Part shown: positions 18,911 through 27,506 of the stretch, piece after piece
How positions within the stretch are numbered: position 1 is the stretch's first letter
Layout: every line of letters begins with the position of its first letter
Origin: Mesorhizobium sp. M3A.F.Ca.ET.080.04.2.1
Lineage (GTDB): Bacteria; Pseudomonadota; Alphaproteobacteria; Rhizobiales; Rhizobiaceae
Reading direction: 5' to 3'
NCBI RefSeq assembly: GCF_003952525.1
Contig: NZ_CP034451.1
Coordinates: 2,418,001-2,482,000 of the forward strand
DNA length: 64,000 nucleotides
Made by a program: the position numbers and the translations under genes
Notes under the pieces: model-generated
Databases searched by the model: none
What the model was told of the DNA's origin: nothing
What the model saw: only the letters and a program-made list of their open reading frames with translations

Positions 18911-20070
18911 ACGCCATAGACACCAGAGTGACACCCACGAAACGCAAGCAAGTCGCGCTGTTTTCCTCCGATCCGAATTTCAAGCGCGACGTGACGACCA
19001 GGCTCGACGCGCTGGCGATCTATGACGTCAGGGTTTCGGAAGCGGTCGAGTTCCTGAAGGGGCCGCCGGTCGATGCGCGGCCGGGCATCATCATCCTCGA
19101 TCTCGGCAGCGGCGAGTTGCTCGGCAATGCGGGCATCGTCGAGGCGCGCGCGGCGTGGTCGTCCGTGCCGCTGATCGCGATTTCGGACGAGCTGACCTCC
19201 GAGCAGACGCGCGTGCTGGTGCGCATGAACGCGTCCGACTGGCTGCACAAGCCACTCGACGCCAAGGAGCTGCTCAACGCCGTCACCTTCCACGACACCG
19301 GCAACAGGGGCACCAAGAGCCGCATCATCACCTTCATCAGCGCCAGCGGCGGCGCCGGCGCCACCACGCTGGCGATCTCGGCGGCCGAGCACCTCGCCTC
19401 CAAATCGCCCGATCGGGCCGCCTCGACCTGCCTCGTCGACCTCGATTTCCAGAGCGCCAATTGCGGCGCCTATCTCAACCAGTTCAACCAGTTCGACCTT
19501 ACCGGCATCATCGGCCAGCCGGACCGGCTCGACGTCGAGCTGATGGATGTCATCAAGCTGTCGCGGCCGTCGGGCCTGACGCTCTATTCCTTCGAGCGGC
19601 CGCAACTGCCGTTCGAGCAGCAGGGGGCCGATTTCGTGCTGCGGCTGCTCGACCTCGTCGCCTATCGCTTCGACGACATCGTCATCGACCTGCCCAATAT
19701 CGAGACGCCGTGGCACGATGCGGTGCTGCGCACGAGCGACGAGATCTTCATCGTATTCGAACTCAACGTCGCCTCGCTCAGGCAAGGCAAGCGGCTTTAC
19801 AAGAAGATCCGCGAGCTGCGCGGCAACGGCGTCTCGATCACGCTGGTCGCCAACAAGCACAAGCGCAAATGGTTCGGCAACCACTTCTCGCGCAGCGAAC
19901 TGGAGAAGATCTTCAAGGCGCCGCACATCAAGTCGCTGGCGCTCGACAATGCCTTGCTGACCGACGCGCTGAACCGCGCCATCCTGCCCACCGAGGTGGA
20001 CGGGCGTGCGCGCTTCAACAAGGACCTGAAGGCGATGTTCAAAGAGCGGCTGGATAATGCTCAGCGCTGA
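18907..20070 (+). CDS. cpaE: Tad pilus localisation ATPase CpaE/TadZ
   Basis: The product has 387 residues. An N-terminal atypical response-regulator receiver domain (residues about 15-125) has an aspartate in the IIILDLGSGE strand. It is followed by a ParA/MinD-like P-loop domain with a deviant Walker A (ISASGGAGATTLA, about residues 142-154) that lacks the usual lysines. These proteins place the Tad machine at a cell pole. The gene closes the plus-strand tad unit. It overlaps tadF by 4 bases and the L,D-transpeptidase gene by 14 bases, so the latter may be co-transcribed. Confidence 0.92.
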   Translation: MNAIDTRVTPTKRKQVALFSSDPNFKRDVTTRLDALAIYDVRVSEAVEFLKGPPVDARPGIIILDLGSGELLGNAGIVEARAAWSSVPLIAISDELTSEQTRVLVRMNASDWLHKPLDAKELLNAVTFHDTGNRGTKSRIITFISASGGAGATTLAISAAEHLASKSPDRAASTCLVDLDFQSANCGAYLNQFNQFDLTGIIGQPDRLDVELMDVIKLSRPSGLTLYSFERPQLPFEQQGADFVLRLLDLVAYRFDDIVIDLPNIETPWHDAVLRTSDEIFIVFELNVASLRQGKRLYKKIRELRGNGVSITLVANKHKRKWFGNHFSRSELEKIFKAPHIKSLALDNALLTDALNRAILPTEVDGRARFNKDLKAMFKERLDNAQR

Positions 20071-20686
20071 AGCAATTCCAGGAAAAGTGCGCAGCGGTTT
20101 TCCGTCCGGAATTGCGTCGCGACAGAGGCTTGCGGTCGCCAGGCAGCTGGCCGCCGTTTGCGTCGTCGGCATTGCGCTGGTGTCGGGCGGCGAGCCCGCC
20201 GCCGCCGGATCGGCACCGCCGCTTCCGGCAATGGGTCCCAGCCTGCGCAAGGCGGTCGCCTTCCAGAGCGCCGAGCAGCCGGGAACGATCGTCATCCGCA
20301 AACAAGAAAAGGCGCTCTATCTGGTGACGAGCCAGGGCCACGCGCTGCGCTACCAGATCAGCGTCGGCCGCGACGGGTTCGGCTGGACCGGGACCGTCAA
20401 GGTCTCGGCCAAGACCGAATGGCCGGAATGGCGACCGCCGAAGGAGATGCGCGCCCGCCAGCCGGAGCTGCCGGCGATGGTGCCGTCGGGCCCCTATAAT
20501 CCGCTCGGCGCCAGGGCGCTTTATCTTGCGCGCGAGGGTCGCGACACGCTTTATCGCATCCATGGAACCAACGATCCCAAAGGTGTCGGCTTCGACGGCA
20601 CGTCGGGCTGTTTTCGCTTGACGAACACCGATGTGATCGATCTCTTCAAGCGCGTCGCGGTGGGCGCAAAGGTGGTGGTTGAATGA
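20057..20686 (+). CDS. L,D-transpeptidase (YkuD/ErfK family)
   Basis: A 209-residue exported enzyme that cross-links peptidoglycan stems or attaches proteins to them. The YkuD domain begins IVIRKQEKALYLVTSQGHALRYQISVG and shows the active-site pair: HGTNDPKGVG and the catalytic cysteine in SGCFRL. A hydrophobic export segment (LAAVCVVGIALVSGG) follows an N-terminal extension. That extension (about residues 5-20) is encoded by a rhizobial palindromic repeat (20071-20117), and no other usual start codon exists before the export segment. It starts inside cpaE and is coupled to the next gene by ATGA. Confidence 0.87.
   Translation: MLSAEAIPGKVRSGFPSGIASRQRLAVARQLAAVCVVGIALVSGGEPAAAGSAPPLPAMGPSLRKAVAFQSAEQPGTIVIRKQEKALYLVTSQGHALRYQISVGRDGFGWTGTVKVSAKTEWPEWRPPKEMRARQPELPAMVPSGPYNPLGARALYLAREGRDTLYRIHGTNDPKGVGFDGTSGCFRLTNTDVIDLFKRVAVGAKVVVE
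20071..20117. repeat. RIME-like palindrome inside the L,D-transpeptidase gene
   Basis: The arms GCAATTCC (20072-20079) and GGAATTGC (20108-20115) enclose a second pair, GGAAAA and TTTTCC. This is the common rhizobial intergenic palindrome, with inner sequence AAGTGCGCAGCGG also seen near 51810-51950 and 53680. Here it lies within the reading frame just after the cpaE stop. A decayed relative of one arm is present at about 22640-22660. Confidence 0.75.
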
Positions 20687-21216
20687 CGATGATCAGCGAG
20701 CCGGACGTTCCGGCAATCGAGCTTGGCCAGCCAGAGCCGACCTTAAGCAAACCGAGCCGGGCAAGAACCATCGGCGCCATCGCGGTGGGTGCAGCGCTGG
20801 TCACGACGATCAACGTGACCGCCGCGGTCTACCTCTATCGTGGCGTCAACGACCTGCGGCAGATCGAGGCGCGGCTGGGGCAACTCGGCCAGTTCGAGCA
20901 GCGGATCGGCGCCCGCATCGATACCGTCAACAACGGCTTCCAGAGCCGGTTCGAGACGCTGGACCGGCAGTTGCAGGCAAGCTTCGGCCAGATCAACGGC
21001 AATCTCGTCCGGCTGGAGCAGTCCCAGCCGGCTGCCGTCGGCGCCGAGATGCCGCGCGCGCCGCAGCCCGCCTTTGCCGGCACGACAATGGCGGAAGCGT
21101 CGACAGGCCAGGACGGCGACGCGCCGCCTAGGATGACCGCGCCTCCCGGCCCCAATCCGGCCTATCAGCGCATCCAGCAGGCCGACGGCAAGGTCTATTA
21201 CAAGAAGATCAACTGA
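20683..21216 (+). CDS. Single-pass membrane protein with coiled coil, unknown function
   Basis: The product has 177 residues. A cytoplasmic head of about 28 residues precedes one transmembrane helix (TIGAIAVGAALVTTINVTAAVYLY). A coiled-coil region follows (DLRQIEARLGQLGQFEQRIGARIDTVNNGFQSRFETLDRQL), then a proline-rich tail ending in QRIQQADGKVYYKKIN. It is coupled to the L,D-transpeptidase by a 4-base overlap, so the two may work together at the cell wall. I do not recognise a named family. Confidence 0.78.
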   Translation: MTMISEPDVPAIELGQPEPTLSKPSRARTIGAIAVGAALVTTINVTAAVYLYRGVNDLRQIEARLGQLGQFEQRIGARIDTVNNGFQSRFETLDRQLQASFGQINGNLVRLEQSQPAAVGAEMPRAPQPAFAGTTMAEASTGQDGDAPPRMTAPPGPNPAYQRIQQADGKVYYKKIN

Positions 21217-21242
21217 TCTGCGGCGGGCCGTGTTCGCCTTGA

Positions 21243-21779
21243 TTAAAGGTCGCGCTGCAGGGCGAGAATGCGGACCGCCCGAGCTTCCTCGCGCTGCCGC
21301 GCTTCGCCAAGGAAGGCGATGTGGCAGTAAGCGCATGCCGCCAGGCCAAGACACAGAACCAGGCTGTTCTTGAAGCTGAAGTCGATCATCAGCGAATACT
21401 GGAAGCCATGCGGAGCCGTGAACGAAGCGATCGTGCTCGCCGTTTCGGAATGGCTGCCGCCCGCGATCATCAGCCCGGCGAAGAGCAAAGCCGCATGGTT
21501 GGCGAGGAAGAAGCCGGCAGGCCGCTTTGCGTAGCACGCCATCCAGCAGGCGGCCGAAGCGACGAGGATGATCGCGGCGTCGAGCATCATCGAGCCGCCG
21601 AGGTAGAAATCCAACTGCTGCCAGAACATCGTCGAGAAGGGGCGCAACTCGCCCCAGGCCTGCCACATCACGGGGCTGGCCGGATAGGATCCGAGCAGGA
21701 AGGTCGCCGTTCGCTCCGCCGCCAGGACAAGCAGCATGAGGGCCGGGAAAGCAAAGAGCAGTAGCGGCTTGCGCGTCAT
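21243..21779 (-). CDS. Four-helix membrane protein, unknown function
   Basis: The product has 178 residues and about four hydrophobic segments: LLLFAFPALMLLVLAAE, MLDAAIILVASAACWMACYA, FFLANHAALLFAGLMIAGG and SLVLCLGLAACAYCHIAFL. The ATG at 21779 is preferred over one 18 codons upstream because GAGGGGGT lies just before it and the membrane segment follows directly. It converges with the preceding plus-strand gene, with only 26 bases between stops. No family recognised. Confidence 0.7.
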   Translation of the reverse strand: MTRKPLLLFAFPALMLLVLAAERTATFLLGSYPASPVMWQAWGELRPFSTMFWQQLDFYLGGSMMLDAAIILVASAACWMACYAKRPAGFFLANHAALLFAGLMIAGGSHSETASTIASFTAPHGFQYSLMIDFSFKNSLVLCLGLAACAYCHIAFLGEARQREEARAVRILALQRDL

Positions 21780-21908
21780 GTCACCCCCTCGACATCCGAT
21801 GCCGGAGTGTATGTCGCATAAGTTGCGCGACACTTAACGCAACGCCTTGCTTTTCAGGCAATGTCGCCGCCGCTTAATGTATGATGCGATGGTGGGAATT
21901 GAGGCGCG

Positions 21909-22619
21909 GTGGTCCTTGTGGGCGAGGTAAGGTCGACCGGCAGGCTTGGCTTGACGCTCGGCAGTCTCGGGCTGGCCGCGGGAACGCTGTTGATCATCCT
22001 GAGCAGGCAATGGCTGCCTGCCGCCCCCTCGCCGCCACCGGCCCAGGACGTAGACGATGCGCAACCGGCCCCTCGCATGCCCGTTCGTGATAGCCGACCG
22101 ACGCAGCCGGCGCGCAGGATCGCCGAGCACCTCATTGCGCCGCCACCGCTCGACGCCGCCGGCATCGAGCGCCTCGAGCCCCGTCCCCCGCTTGGCGAGC
22201 TTGGCCTCGCATCGCCGCCGAAGACGCCGATGCCGCAGGATTGGCGCGAGACGCTGCTCCATCGGCCGACCGCCACGTCATCGGCGACCTTCGAAGCCAT
22301 GGGGCGCACGGTCGCCATCACCGGCACCATCGACATCGATCCCGGCCGGATCTGTCAATTCGGCGATGCCAGCTGGCCGTGCGGCCAGCGCGCCCGTGCC
22401 GCCTTCAACGCCTGGCTGCGCGGCCGGGCGCTGAAATGCGTCCTGCCGCCGGACGTCGAACGCTTTGCCATAGCCGCGTCCTGCAAGCTCGGCAACCAGG
22501 ATGTCGGTGCCTGGCTTGTGTCCAACGGCTGGGCGATGGCCTCGCCGCTGGGCATCTACGGCAAAGCCGAATCCGTGGCCAGAAGCGCGGAAATGGGCAT
22601 TTTCGGCCCGCCGCAATAG
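21909..22619 (+). CDS. Membrane-anchored thermonuclease-like (SNase) protein
   Basis: The product has 236 residues. One transmembrane helix (LGLTLGSLGLAAGTLLIILS) is followed by a proline-rich linker. The C-terminal domain, from about residue 130, resembles staphylococcal-nuclease-like folds: GTIDIDPGRICQFGDASWPCGQRARAAFNAWLRGRALKC, then CKLGNQDVGAWLVSNGWAMASPLGIYGKAESVARSAEMGIF. The late WLVSNGWA...Y..AE..AR....GIW-type motif is characteristic of bacterial thermonuclease-family proteins. The canonical catalytic arginine/aspartate set is not obvious, so activity is uncertain. A perfect hairpin follows the gene. Confidence 0.75.
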   Translation: MVLVGEVRSTGRLGLTLGSLGLAAGTLLIILSRQWLPAAPSPPPAQDVDDAQPAPRMPVRDSRPTQPARRIAEHLIAPPPLDAAGIERLEPRPPLGELGLASPPKTPMPQDWRETLLHRPTATSSATFEAMGRTVAITGTIDIDPGRICQFGDASWPCGQRARAAFNAWLRGRALKCVLPPDVERFAIAASCKLGNQDVGAWLVSNGWAMASPLGIYGKAESVARSAEMGIFGPPQ

Positions 22620-22676
22620 CATATCGGAAAGGTGAGCGTCGGTTTTCCGTCCTGAATTGCGTGAAAGCAGAATGGT

Positions 22677-22710
22677 CAGAGCCGTTCAGCGATTCTAGTG
22701 AACGGCTCTG
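22677..22710 (+). terminator. 12-bp perfect stem-loop downstream of the SNase-like gene
   Basis: CAGAGCCGTTCA (22677-22688) and TGAACGGCTCTG (22699-22710) form a 12-base perfect stem with a 10-base loop. There is no T-run, so rho-independent termination is uncertain; it may be a repeat-derived stem that stabilises the 3' end. Confidence 0.5.
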
Positions 22711-22867
22711 GCGCCGCGCGAATCGTCCGAAGCGGAAGTGAAGCCGCAGCCGCCGGCGAGCGCCGGATCCAGAAAGATGCCGAGTTCCTTCAAATTGTAA
22801 GTTTTGCTGACATCGAAATCGTAACACACCTTCTCTAAAGCCAATGCGTCCAACAGGAGATTGGCCC

Positions 22868-23614
22868 GTGACCACAAAAGCGCAGATCGCGCCGGTTCAG
22901 ACATGGAAGCACATGGTTTGGCTGCCCTTGCTGGGCACCGCCGCCTGCCTCGGGCTGTCGCTCGGCCTGAACTACCTGCTTCTGCTGAGCGACGTGTTGA
23001 CGCCATTCGGCCGCAGCGTCGTCACTGCAACGCTGGTCCCCATCGTCATCGGCCTGCCGCTCTTTGCCCTGCTCGGATGGAAACAGGTCGAGATCCTCCG
23101 CTACCGCCAGGAACTCACCAGGTCCGGAACCTACGATCGGTTGACCGGCTGCCTCAACGGCGCCGTGTTCATGTCCATGGTCGACAGAAGGGCGGCAAGG
23201 GCGGCCGGCCCGCGTTCCGGCGCCTTTCTGGTCATCCATCCCGAACATCTCGCATCGATCAACCTGCGCTTCGGGCTCGGGTGGGGCGACGAGGCCTTGC
23301 GGCTCATTGCCTCGGCCATCCGCTCCTCGGTGCGCAAGGACGACCTTATTGGCCGCCTCGGCAACTCGATGTTCGGTGTCTTCCTTCCAGGCGCCACGAA
23401 GCAGGACGCCAAGGAGGTTGGCGAACGCATTCGAGAGGCGGTGGGCCAGATCTATTTCGCGCCAAAAGGCGAAAAGGACGTGCTTGCCATCCGCGCCGGA
23501 GGCGTCGTCTTCGAGCATGAACTGGCTTTCGAGGACATGTTCCGCTCGGCGGAGGAACTGCTGCTGGATGCCCAGGACGAGGCAAACATGGCCTTGTCGC
23601 ACATCAGCAACTGA
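22868..23614 (+). CDS. Membrane protein with degenerate GGDEF domain
   Basis: The product has 248 residues from a GTG at 22868, chosen because AGGAGA lies 8-12 bases before it; an in-frame ATG at 22844 has none. Two transmembrane helices (LPLLGTAACLGLSLGLNYLLLL and TATLVPIVIGLPLFALLGW) precede a GGDEF-fold domain (YDRLTGCLNGAVFMSMVDRR..., LIGRLGNSMFGVFLPG). The position of the GG(D/E)EF catalytic loop reads LGNSMF, so diguanylate cyclase activity is unlikely. It could act as a nucleotide or partner sensor. A short 7-bp stem at 23619-23638 follows the gene. Confidence 0.82.
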   Translation: MTTKAQIAPVQTWKHMVWLPLLGTAACLGLSLGLNYLLLLSDVLTPFGRSVVTATLVPIVIGLPLFALLGWKQVEILRYRQELTRSGTYDRLTGCLNGAVFMSMVDRRAARAAGPRSGAFLVIHPEHLASINLRFGLGWGDEALRLIASAIRSSVRKDDLIGRLGNSMFGVFLPGATKQDAKEVGERIREAVGQIYFAPKGEKDVLAIRAGGVVFEHELAFEDMFRSAEELLLDAQDEANMALSHISN

Positions 23615-23901
23615 GTCGCGTTTGGGCAAGTCCAAACGGCGGACACTTGGCTTATGATCGAGCCGCTTAGGTTGGTTCAGCAAACGCACGCCGATTGCCG
23701 CCACCATTCTCGGGGACAAACAAAATCCCTAGAACGCACGAATGATTTTCGCCCCGGTCTCGCGGCGACGGCCCAGCAATCCATCCTCCACTTCCAAAAG
23801 TGCGATCGTTCAGAAATTGCCGAGCGCGCTGCCAGGTCGTCCTGGGACCAGCCTAGGCTAGGAGCGCTCGTGCGGCATTGCGGCTGACTGAGTTCGCTAG
23901 T

Positions 23902-24936
23902 TGTGAGCTTTCGGGAGGTTGTCCATTCGGACCGGACCGAGGAGACTGGAGTTACCACGCTTCAGCATCCATCGGAGGATCCGAATGAACATCCATAAGA
24001 ATGCCCGTCTCACACCGCTGCGTCGAGAGGAGATGGCGCTGTCGGTGATAGAAGGCGCTTTCTCCAAAGCCCATGCGGCGCGTGTCTACGGCGTGTCGGC
24101 CAAGATCGTGGCGCGCTGGGTCGAGCGCTACAAGTCCGAAGGGCGGGCCGGCATGATCGACCGTTCCTCGCGGCCCGCCCATATGCCGCAGGCCACCGCT
24201 GCGTTGATCGCCGAGCGCATCATGGCGCTGCGGCGGCAACGTTGGACCGGCAAGCACATCGCCCATGAGGTCGGCGTCTCGCCCGCCACCGTTAGCCGGG
24301 TTCTCAAGCGTGCCGGACTGTCGCGGTTGCGGGATATCGAACCGGCCGAGCCGATCCGACGCTACGAGCGCGAGCATCCTGGCGAGATGATCCATATCGA
24401 TATCAAGAAGCTCGGTCGTTTCGAGCGCATCGGTCATCGCATTACCGGCAAGCGCACCGGCAATGCCAGCTCGCGCGGCAGCAGTTGGGAGTTCGTCCAT
24501 GTCTGCATCGACGACGCCTCCCGCATCGCCTTCTCGCAGATCCTGCCCGACGAGAAAAAAGAAAGCGCCATCGCCTTCCTCAAGGCGGCGGTGGCCTACT
24601 ACGCCAGCCTCGGCGTCACGATAGCCCGCGTCATGACCGACAACGGCTCCTGCTACAGATCAAAGGCCTTCGCCAAGGCCTGCCGCGATCTCGGCCTCAA
24701 GCACGTCAGGACAAGACCCTATACACCCAAGACCAATGGCAAGGCCGAGCGCTTCATCCAGACAGCACTGCGCGAATGGGCTTATGCCATCGCTTATCCG
24801 ACTTCAGATCACCGCGCCGCAGAGTTGCCGGTCTGGCTGCACAGATACAATTGGCACCGTCCCCACGGGAGCCTAAAGTCCAAAACACCTATCAGTCGCC
24901 TCGCTCTAACCGAGGACAACCTGTTGAGGCTCCACA
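23902..24936 (+). mobile_element. IS481-family insertion sequence, complete, with target duplication
   Basis: Imperfect terminal inverted repeats are visible: the left end starts TGTGAGC and continues to AGGTTGTCC (about 23922), and the right end, read inward, is TGTGGAGCC followed by the same AGGTTGTCC. The sequence GCTAGT occurs immediately outside both ends (23896-23901 and 24937-24942). This is a 6-bp duplication with the CTAG core that IS481 elements favour. The element is 1035 bp with a single transposase gene and looks recently inserted. Confidence 0.92.
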
Positions 24937-24941
24937 GCTAG
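23985..24941 (+). CDS. IS481-family transposase
   Basis: The product has 318 residues. An N-terminal helix-turn-helix pair (EGAFSKAHAARVYGVSAKIVARWVERYK and KHIAHEVGVSPATVSRVLKRAGL) is followed by an integrase-core DDE domain: first Asp in MIHIDIKKLGRF, second in VMTDNGSCYRS, Glu in KTNGKAERFIQT. It cuts and joins the element ends. The ATG at 23985 (MNIHKNARL) is preferred over an upstream one because the conserved N-terminus starts here. The stop codon TAG lies in the duplicated target, outside the element itself. Confidence 0.93.
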   Translation: MNIHKNARLTPLRREEMALSVIEGAFSKAHAARVYGVSAKIVARWVERYKSEGRAGMIDRSSRPAHMPQATAALIAERIMALRRQRWTGKHIAHEVGVSPATVSRVLKRAGLSRLRDIEPAEPIRRYEREHPGEMIHIDIKKLGRFERIGHRITGKRTGNASSRGSSWEFVHVCIDDASRIAFSQILPDEKKESAIAFLKAAVAYYASLGVTIARVMTDNGSCYRSKAFAKACRDLGLKHVRTRPYTPKTNGKAERFIQTALREWAYAIAYPTSDHRAAELPVWLHRYNWHRPHGSLKSKTPISRLALTEDNLLRLHS

Positions 24942-25089
24942 TTCGGCAACACGGCCGAATCCGAATTCAACGTAGTGCCACTGAGATTTCATCCGGGCCC
25001 CGACCGTTTCTGTTACGCCGTGTGGCGCGGGTTGAGCAACCGGCGAAGACGCGGAGCCACCAAATAGCGCAGCGTCGGAGCCGGTTGCG

Positions 25090-25450
25090 GTGATGGCCTC
25101 GGCGAAATCCGCCGTGGGTCTGTTAGCCAAGCGACGAAGCTCGCGAGCAACGCGTCGGCCGAGGATCGAAGTGTCCGAGATCGCGGCCAGGCATCGCGCG
25201 TTACGTCGGTCGACGATGTGGAGCATGCGGAGCGCCGCCCACACGCAAACTGGTCATGGCGAAACCCAGCGACCACCGCTTCGACCAGGATCGAAGCCCG
25301 CGTCCCGACTCGTCGTGATCCACGCTTGCGCACGGTCAGCCCCTCCCTCCCGGTAAAGCTCCGGTTGATGCCAGACGCCTCGCCTTCACGCCGCAGCAGA
25401 ATGAACAGCCGCCATAGCCGAAGCGTCGGCGTTCGTTGGTAAGCTCGCGC
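25090..25450 (-). pseudogene. Remnant of an IS3-family transposase (OrfB)
   Basis: Pieces of an integrase-core transposase are scattered over different minus-strand frames: NERRRFGYGG, then LFILLRREGEASGINR, GREGLTVRKRGSRR, VGTRASILVEA, HDQFACGRR, and RMLHIVDRRNARCLAAISDTSILGRRVAREL. In order they match the middle of IS3-group OrfB proteins, but at least three frameshifts and the loss of the catalytic DNG and E regions show it is dead. Both ends are missing. It lies just right of the IS481 insertion; bases 24943-25089 hold no recognisable gene. Confidence 0.75.
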
Positions 25451-25877
25451 AACGCCTATCGAAGGGAATCCCAAGCCGCAAAAATTGTCACTAAAGCTAA
25501 GGGACAACAGCATACAGCCGTCGCATTCCGGCCAATGCACCCTCTTGAAAGGGGAATAGGGGGCAAAAGAGGGGAAGAGGCGGCAAAAGGCGATTTCTTT
25601 CAGATTCGCCCGAAACAGGACATACTCCGCGAATGTCCAAAGCGCCCCTCCAGAATCTAAGTCACGTGCTGGTTAGTCCGTCCGAAAGTATGCCGCTTCC
25701 TGCCGCCATGGGCATCAGGCGGCACGTCGACACGCTTGCACGAACAACCAGACAGACAAACTGCCTGAAATGCGATCTCAATTCTACGTGGTTGAGGCGC
25801 GGCTCGGCGAGCGCGTCGCCGCGCATGCAAAAGCGAGAAATATCCCACCTAATCGCTGCAACGCTAGGGAGTGTCGC
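25451..25877. other. Stretch without recognisable genes
   Basis: I see no convincing gene, RNA or repeat here. Short overlapping frames on both strands have no domain, start signal or consistent codon use. The region is part of the degraded zone between the IS elements and the integrated element. Confidence 0.5.
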
Positions 25878-26590
25878 ATGAAGCCTTTTGCAGCTTTTGA
25901 TACCGAGACAAGCTACGGAACAGTCAGCTTGCGAACAGCTTCCGGCATTCGAAGATATCCGGTCAATCAAAATGCGCGCTTGTCCATTCTGCTTCAATTG
26001 GAATGTCTGTGCTCTTTCCGTAAACCTCATAAACCCCACAGCTGGATTTATTTCTATACCCTTGACAACAAACTTGTCCTTTCAAACCTCCAGTATGCCA
26101 AATCCATTGAGTTGATTGGCGATGACGTGGAAGCGATGCCTTGCTATTATCCTCCGGAATTTATCGAGCGCTAGACGATTTGGATACAGGCGAGATTTCT
26201 GATGGCGTTAAAACTAACTGCCAAGCAGTTATCGCTGATATAGGTGATGAAAAAGCCATGCGGATAGTCTCCTTTGTTCGCATCACCTACGACGCGGGAG
26301 AGGACGAGTGGAACTTCTTAGACAAAGGAACTGCTAATACATTCTTCGGATTGGAAGCTGCAACCTTTGAGGTCCCACCACATACCCTCGCTCAAATTGA
26401 GGAAGAGGGCTACTACCGAGCGCGATACGCCAATCTTGACCGTGTCGCAGTTATTGAGATTCCGAGTGACCGATATCACAGATTGACTCGGACACGAAGT
26501 CGATCAAAACCCATAAAGAGGGCGTCTCAGCTCAGTCGCGCGCCAACTCAATTGCCAAAGAAATCAGCTGGTGCTGCGAGAGAGGATTGA
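25878..26590 (+). pseudogene. Frameshifted gene of unknown function ending in the attL site
   Basis: A first frame ends ...IYFYTLDNKLVLSNLQYAKSIELIGDDVEAMPCYYPPEFIER at 26174. A second frame, overlapping it from 26141, continues ALDDLDTGEISDGVKTNCQAVIADIGDEKAMRIVSFVRITYDAGEDEWNFLDKG to AGAARED. Joined at about 26170 they make one protein; adding a single base restores the frame. The last residues and stop codon are supplied by the attL repeat (26569-26591), so the original C-terminus was probably altered by element integration. The 5' part (25878 to about 26020) is uncertain. No family recognised. Base composition is lower in G+C than its surroundings. Confidence 0.5.
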
Positions 26591-26591
26591 A
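26569..26591. repeat. attL, left copy of the 23-bp att core
   Basis: Exact copy of the 3' end of tRNA-Thr(GGT) found at 45061-45083; it begins TGGTGCTGCGAG and ends GGATTGAA. Sequence diverges at once on both sides, which defines the crossover core. The stop of the truncated gene to the left falls inside it. Confidence 0.9.
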
Positions 26592-26871
26592 GTCCCTCAG
26601 AGGTGGCACCTCAGCATTGAAAACAAAAAGCTTTTCGGGGCTTTCGCATCCGATCTCATAACAGCGACCCACAACATGTGCAACCTACACAGTCGCGGAA
26701 CCCGAGGTCATCCACGAGTCCTTCTGCCACTCGAAAAGGAAGGAGCGACGGCTGCAAAAGAGCCTGGCGCAAGAGGCGAAGGCAGTGAGAGCCTGAAACT
26801 GAATAGCCCGGCCGTGCTTATCTAGGTGACACAGGATTTGCACGCCGGGCTACCCAGCAGGGCTAGTGAAC

Positions 26872-27063
26872 CTAGCCTACCCTTTCAAGTTCCGCCGAAA
26901 GCAGGTCAGGGTCAATTAGGCCCTGCTTGAAAAGGCACATGACCTTGACCGCAATCCGTTCGCGTTCATCCGCGCTGACAATTCGATGCTTTGAGCAATA
27001 ATCGTTGAGAGCTTTCGTGAGAATTGCCAGTTCATCGGCATCAGCGACCCCATATGCCGACAT
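26872..27063 (-). CDS. Small hypothetical protein of rhizobial type
   Basis: The product has 63 residues (MSAYGVADADELAILTKALN onward, ending LLSAELERVG). It is predicted all-helical, without cysteines or membrane segments. The ATG at 27063 is preferred to an upstream start at 27108 because short rhizobial accessory proteins with this content begin at this methionine. It is leftmost in the element, facing attL. Function unknown. Confidence 0.55.
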   Translation of the reverse strand: MSAYGVADADELAILTKALNDYCSKHRIVSADERERIAVKVMCLFKQGLIDPDLLSAELERVG

Positions 27064-27243
27064 GACCGCCTCCCTAAGCGGGACGACATCACAACCGCTT
27101 CCAAACATCCGTGTGCCTCTGCTCGATACGGGCGACCCTCGGAGAATACACCCAAAAAAAGTCAGCTACCAGTCAATTGGCCTCGGACTGTGGTCTGAGG
27201 GCCGATGCGCGGAACCTTAATTTAAGCAACTGCTTATATATGA

Positions 27244-27486
27244 ATGTCGCTGCATTGGTTTTCCCCGCCGGTGGCGGTCAAGACAAGCCGCGTTGGAGTC
27301 ACCTACCAGTGCAACAGTGTGGAAGGGGCCGCCGAGCAGCTTCTGCAATGGACCAAGCGCGGTCCTAAGTGGCACAGCGCAGTGCAACTCTGCATGGATG
27401 CCATGGTCGAGCGGGTGAAGCCGGAACTAGTCCGCAGGGCTTTCCTTGAAGCCGCCAAGGAGGAGGGTAAGCTACTGTCTTCCTAG
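27244..27486 (+). CDS. DUF982 family protein
   Basis: The product has 80 residues. The core (VEGAAEQLLQWTKRGPKWHSAVQLCMDAMVERVKPELVRRAFLEAAKEEG) matches the small DUF982 proteins that occur in many copies in rhizobia, often on plasmids and islands. They are cytoplasmic and of unknown role. The neighbours are other small accessory genes. Confidence 0.75.
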   Translation: MSLHWFSPPVAVKTSRVGVTYQCNSVEGAAEQLLQWTKRGPKWHSAVQLCMDAMVERVKPELVRRAFLEAAKEEGKLLSS

Positions 27487-27506
27487 GGGCACAGGAGACA
27501 GAAGCA

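Noticed and set aside
18748..20301. 517-codon minus-strand frame opposite cpaE and the L,D-transpeptidase
   Set aside because: Low-complexity antisense product with no domain; plus-strand genes here have clear catalytic motifs and overlapping starts and stops.
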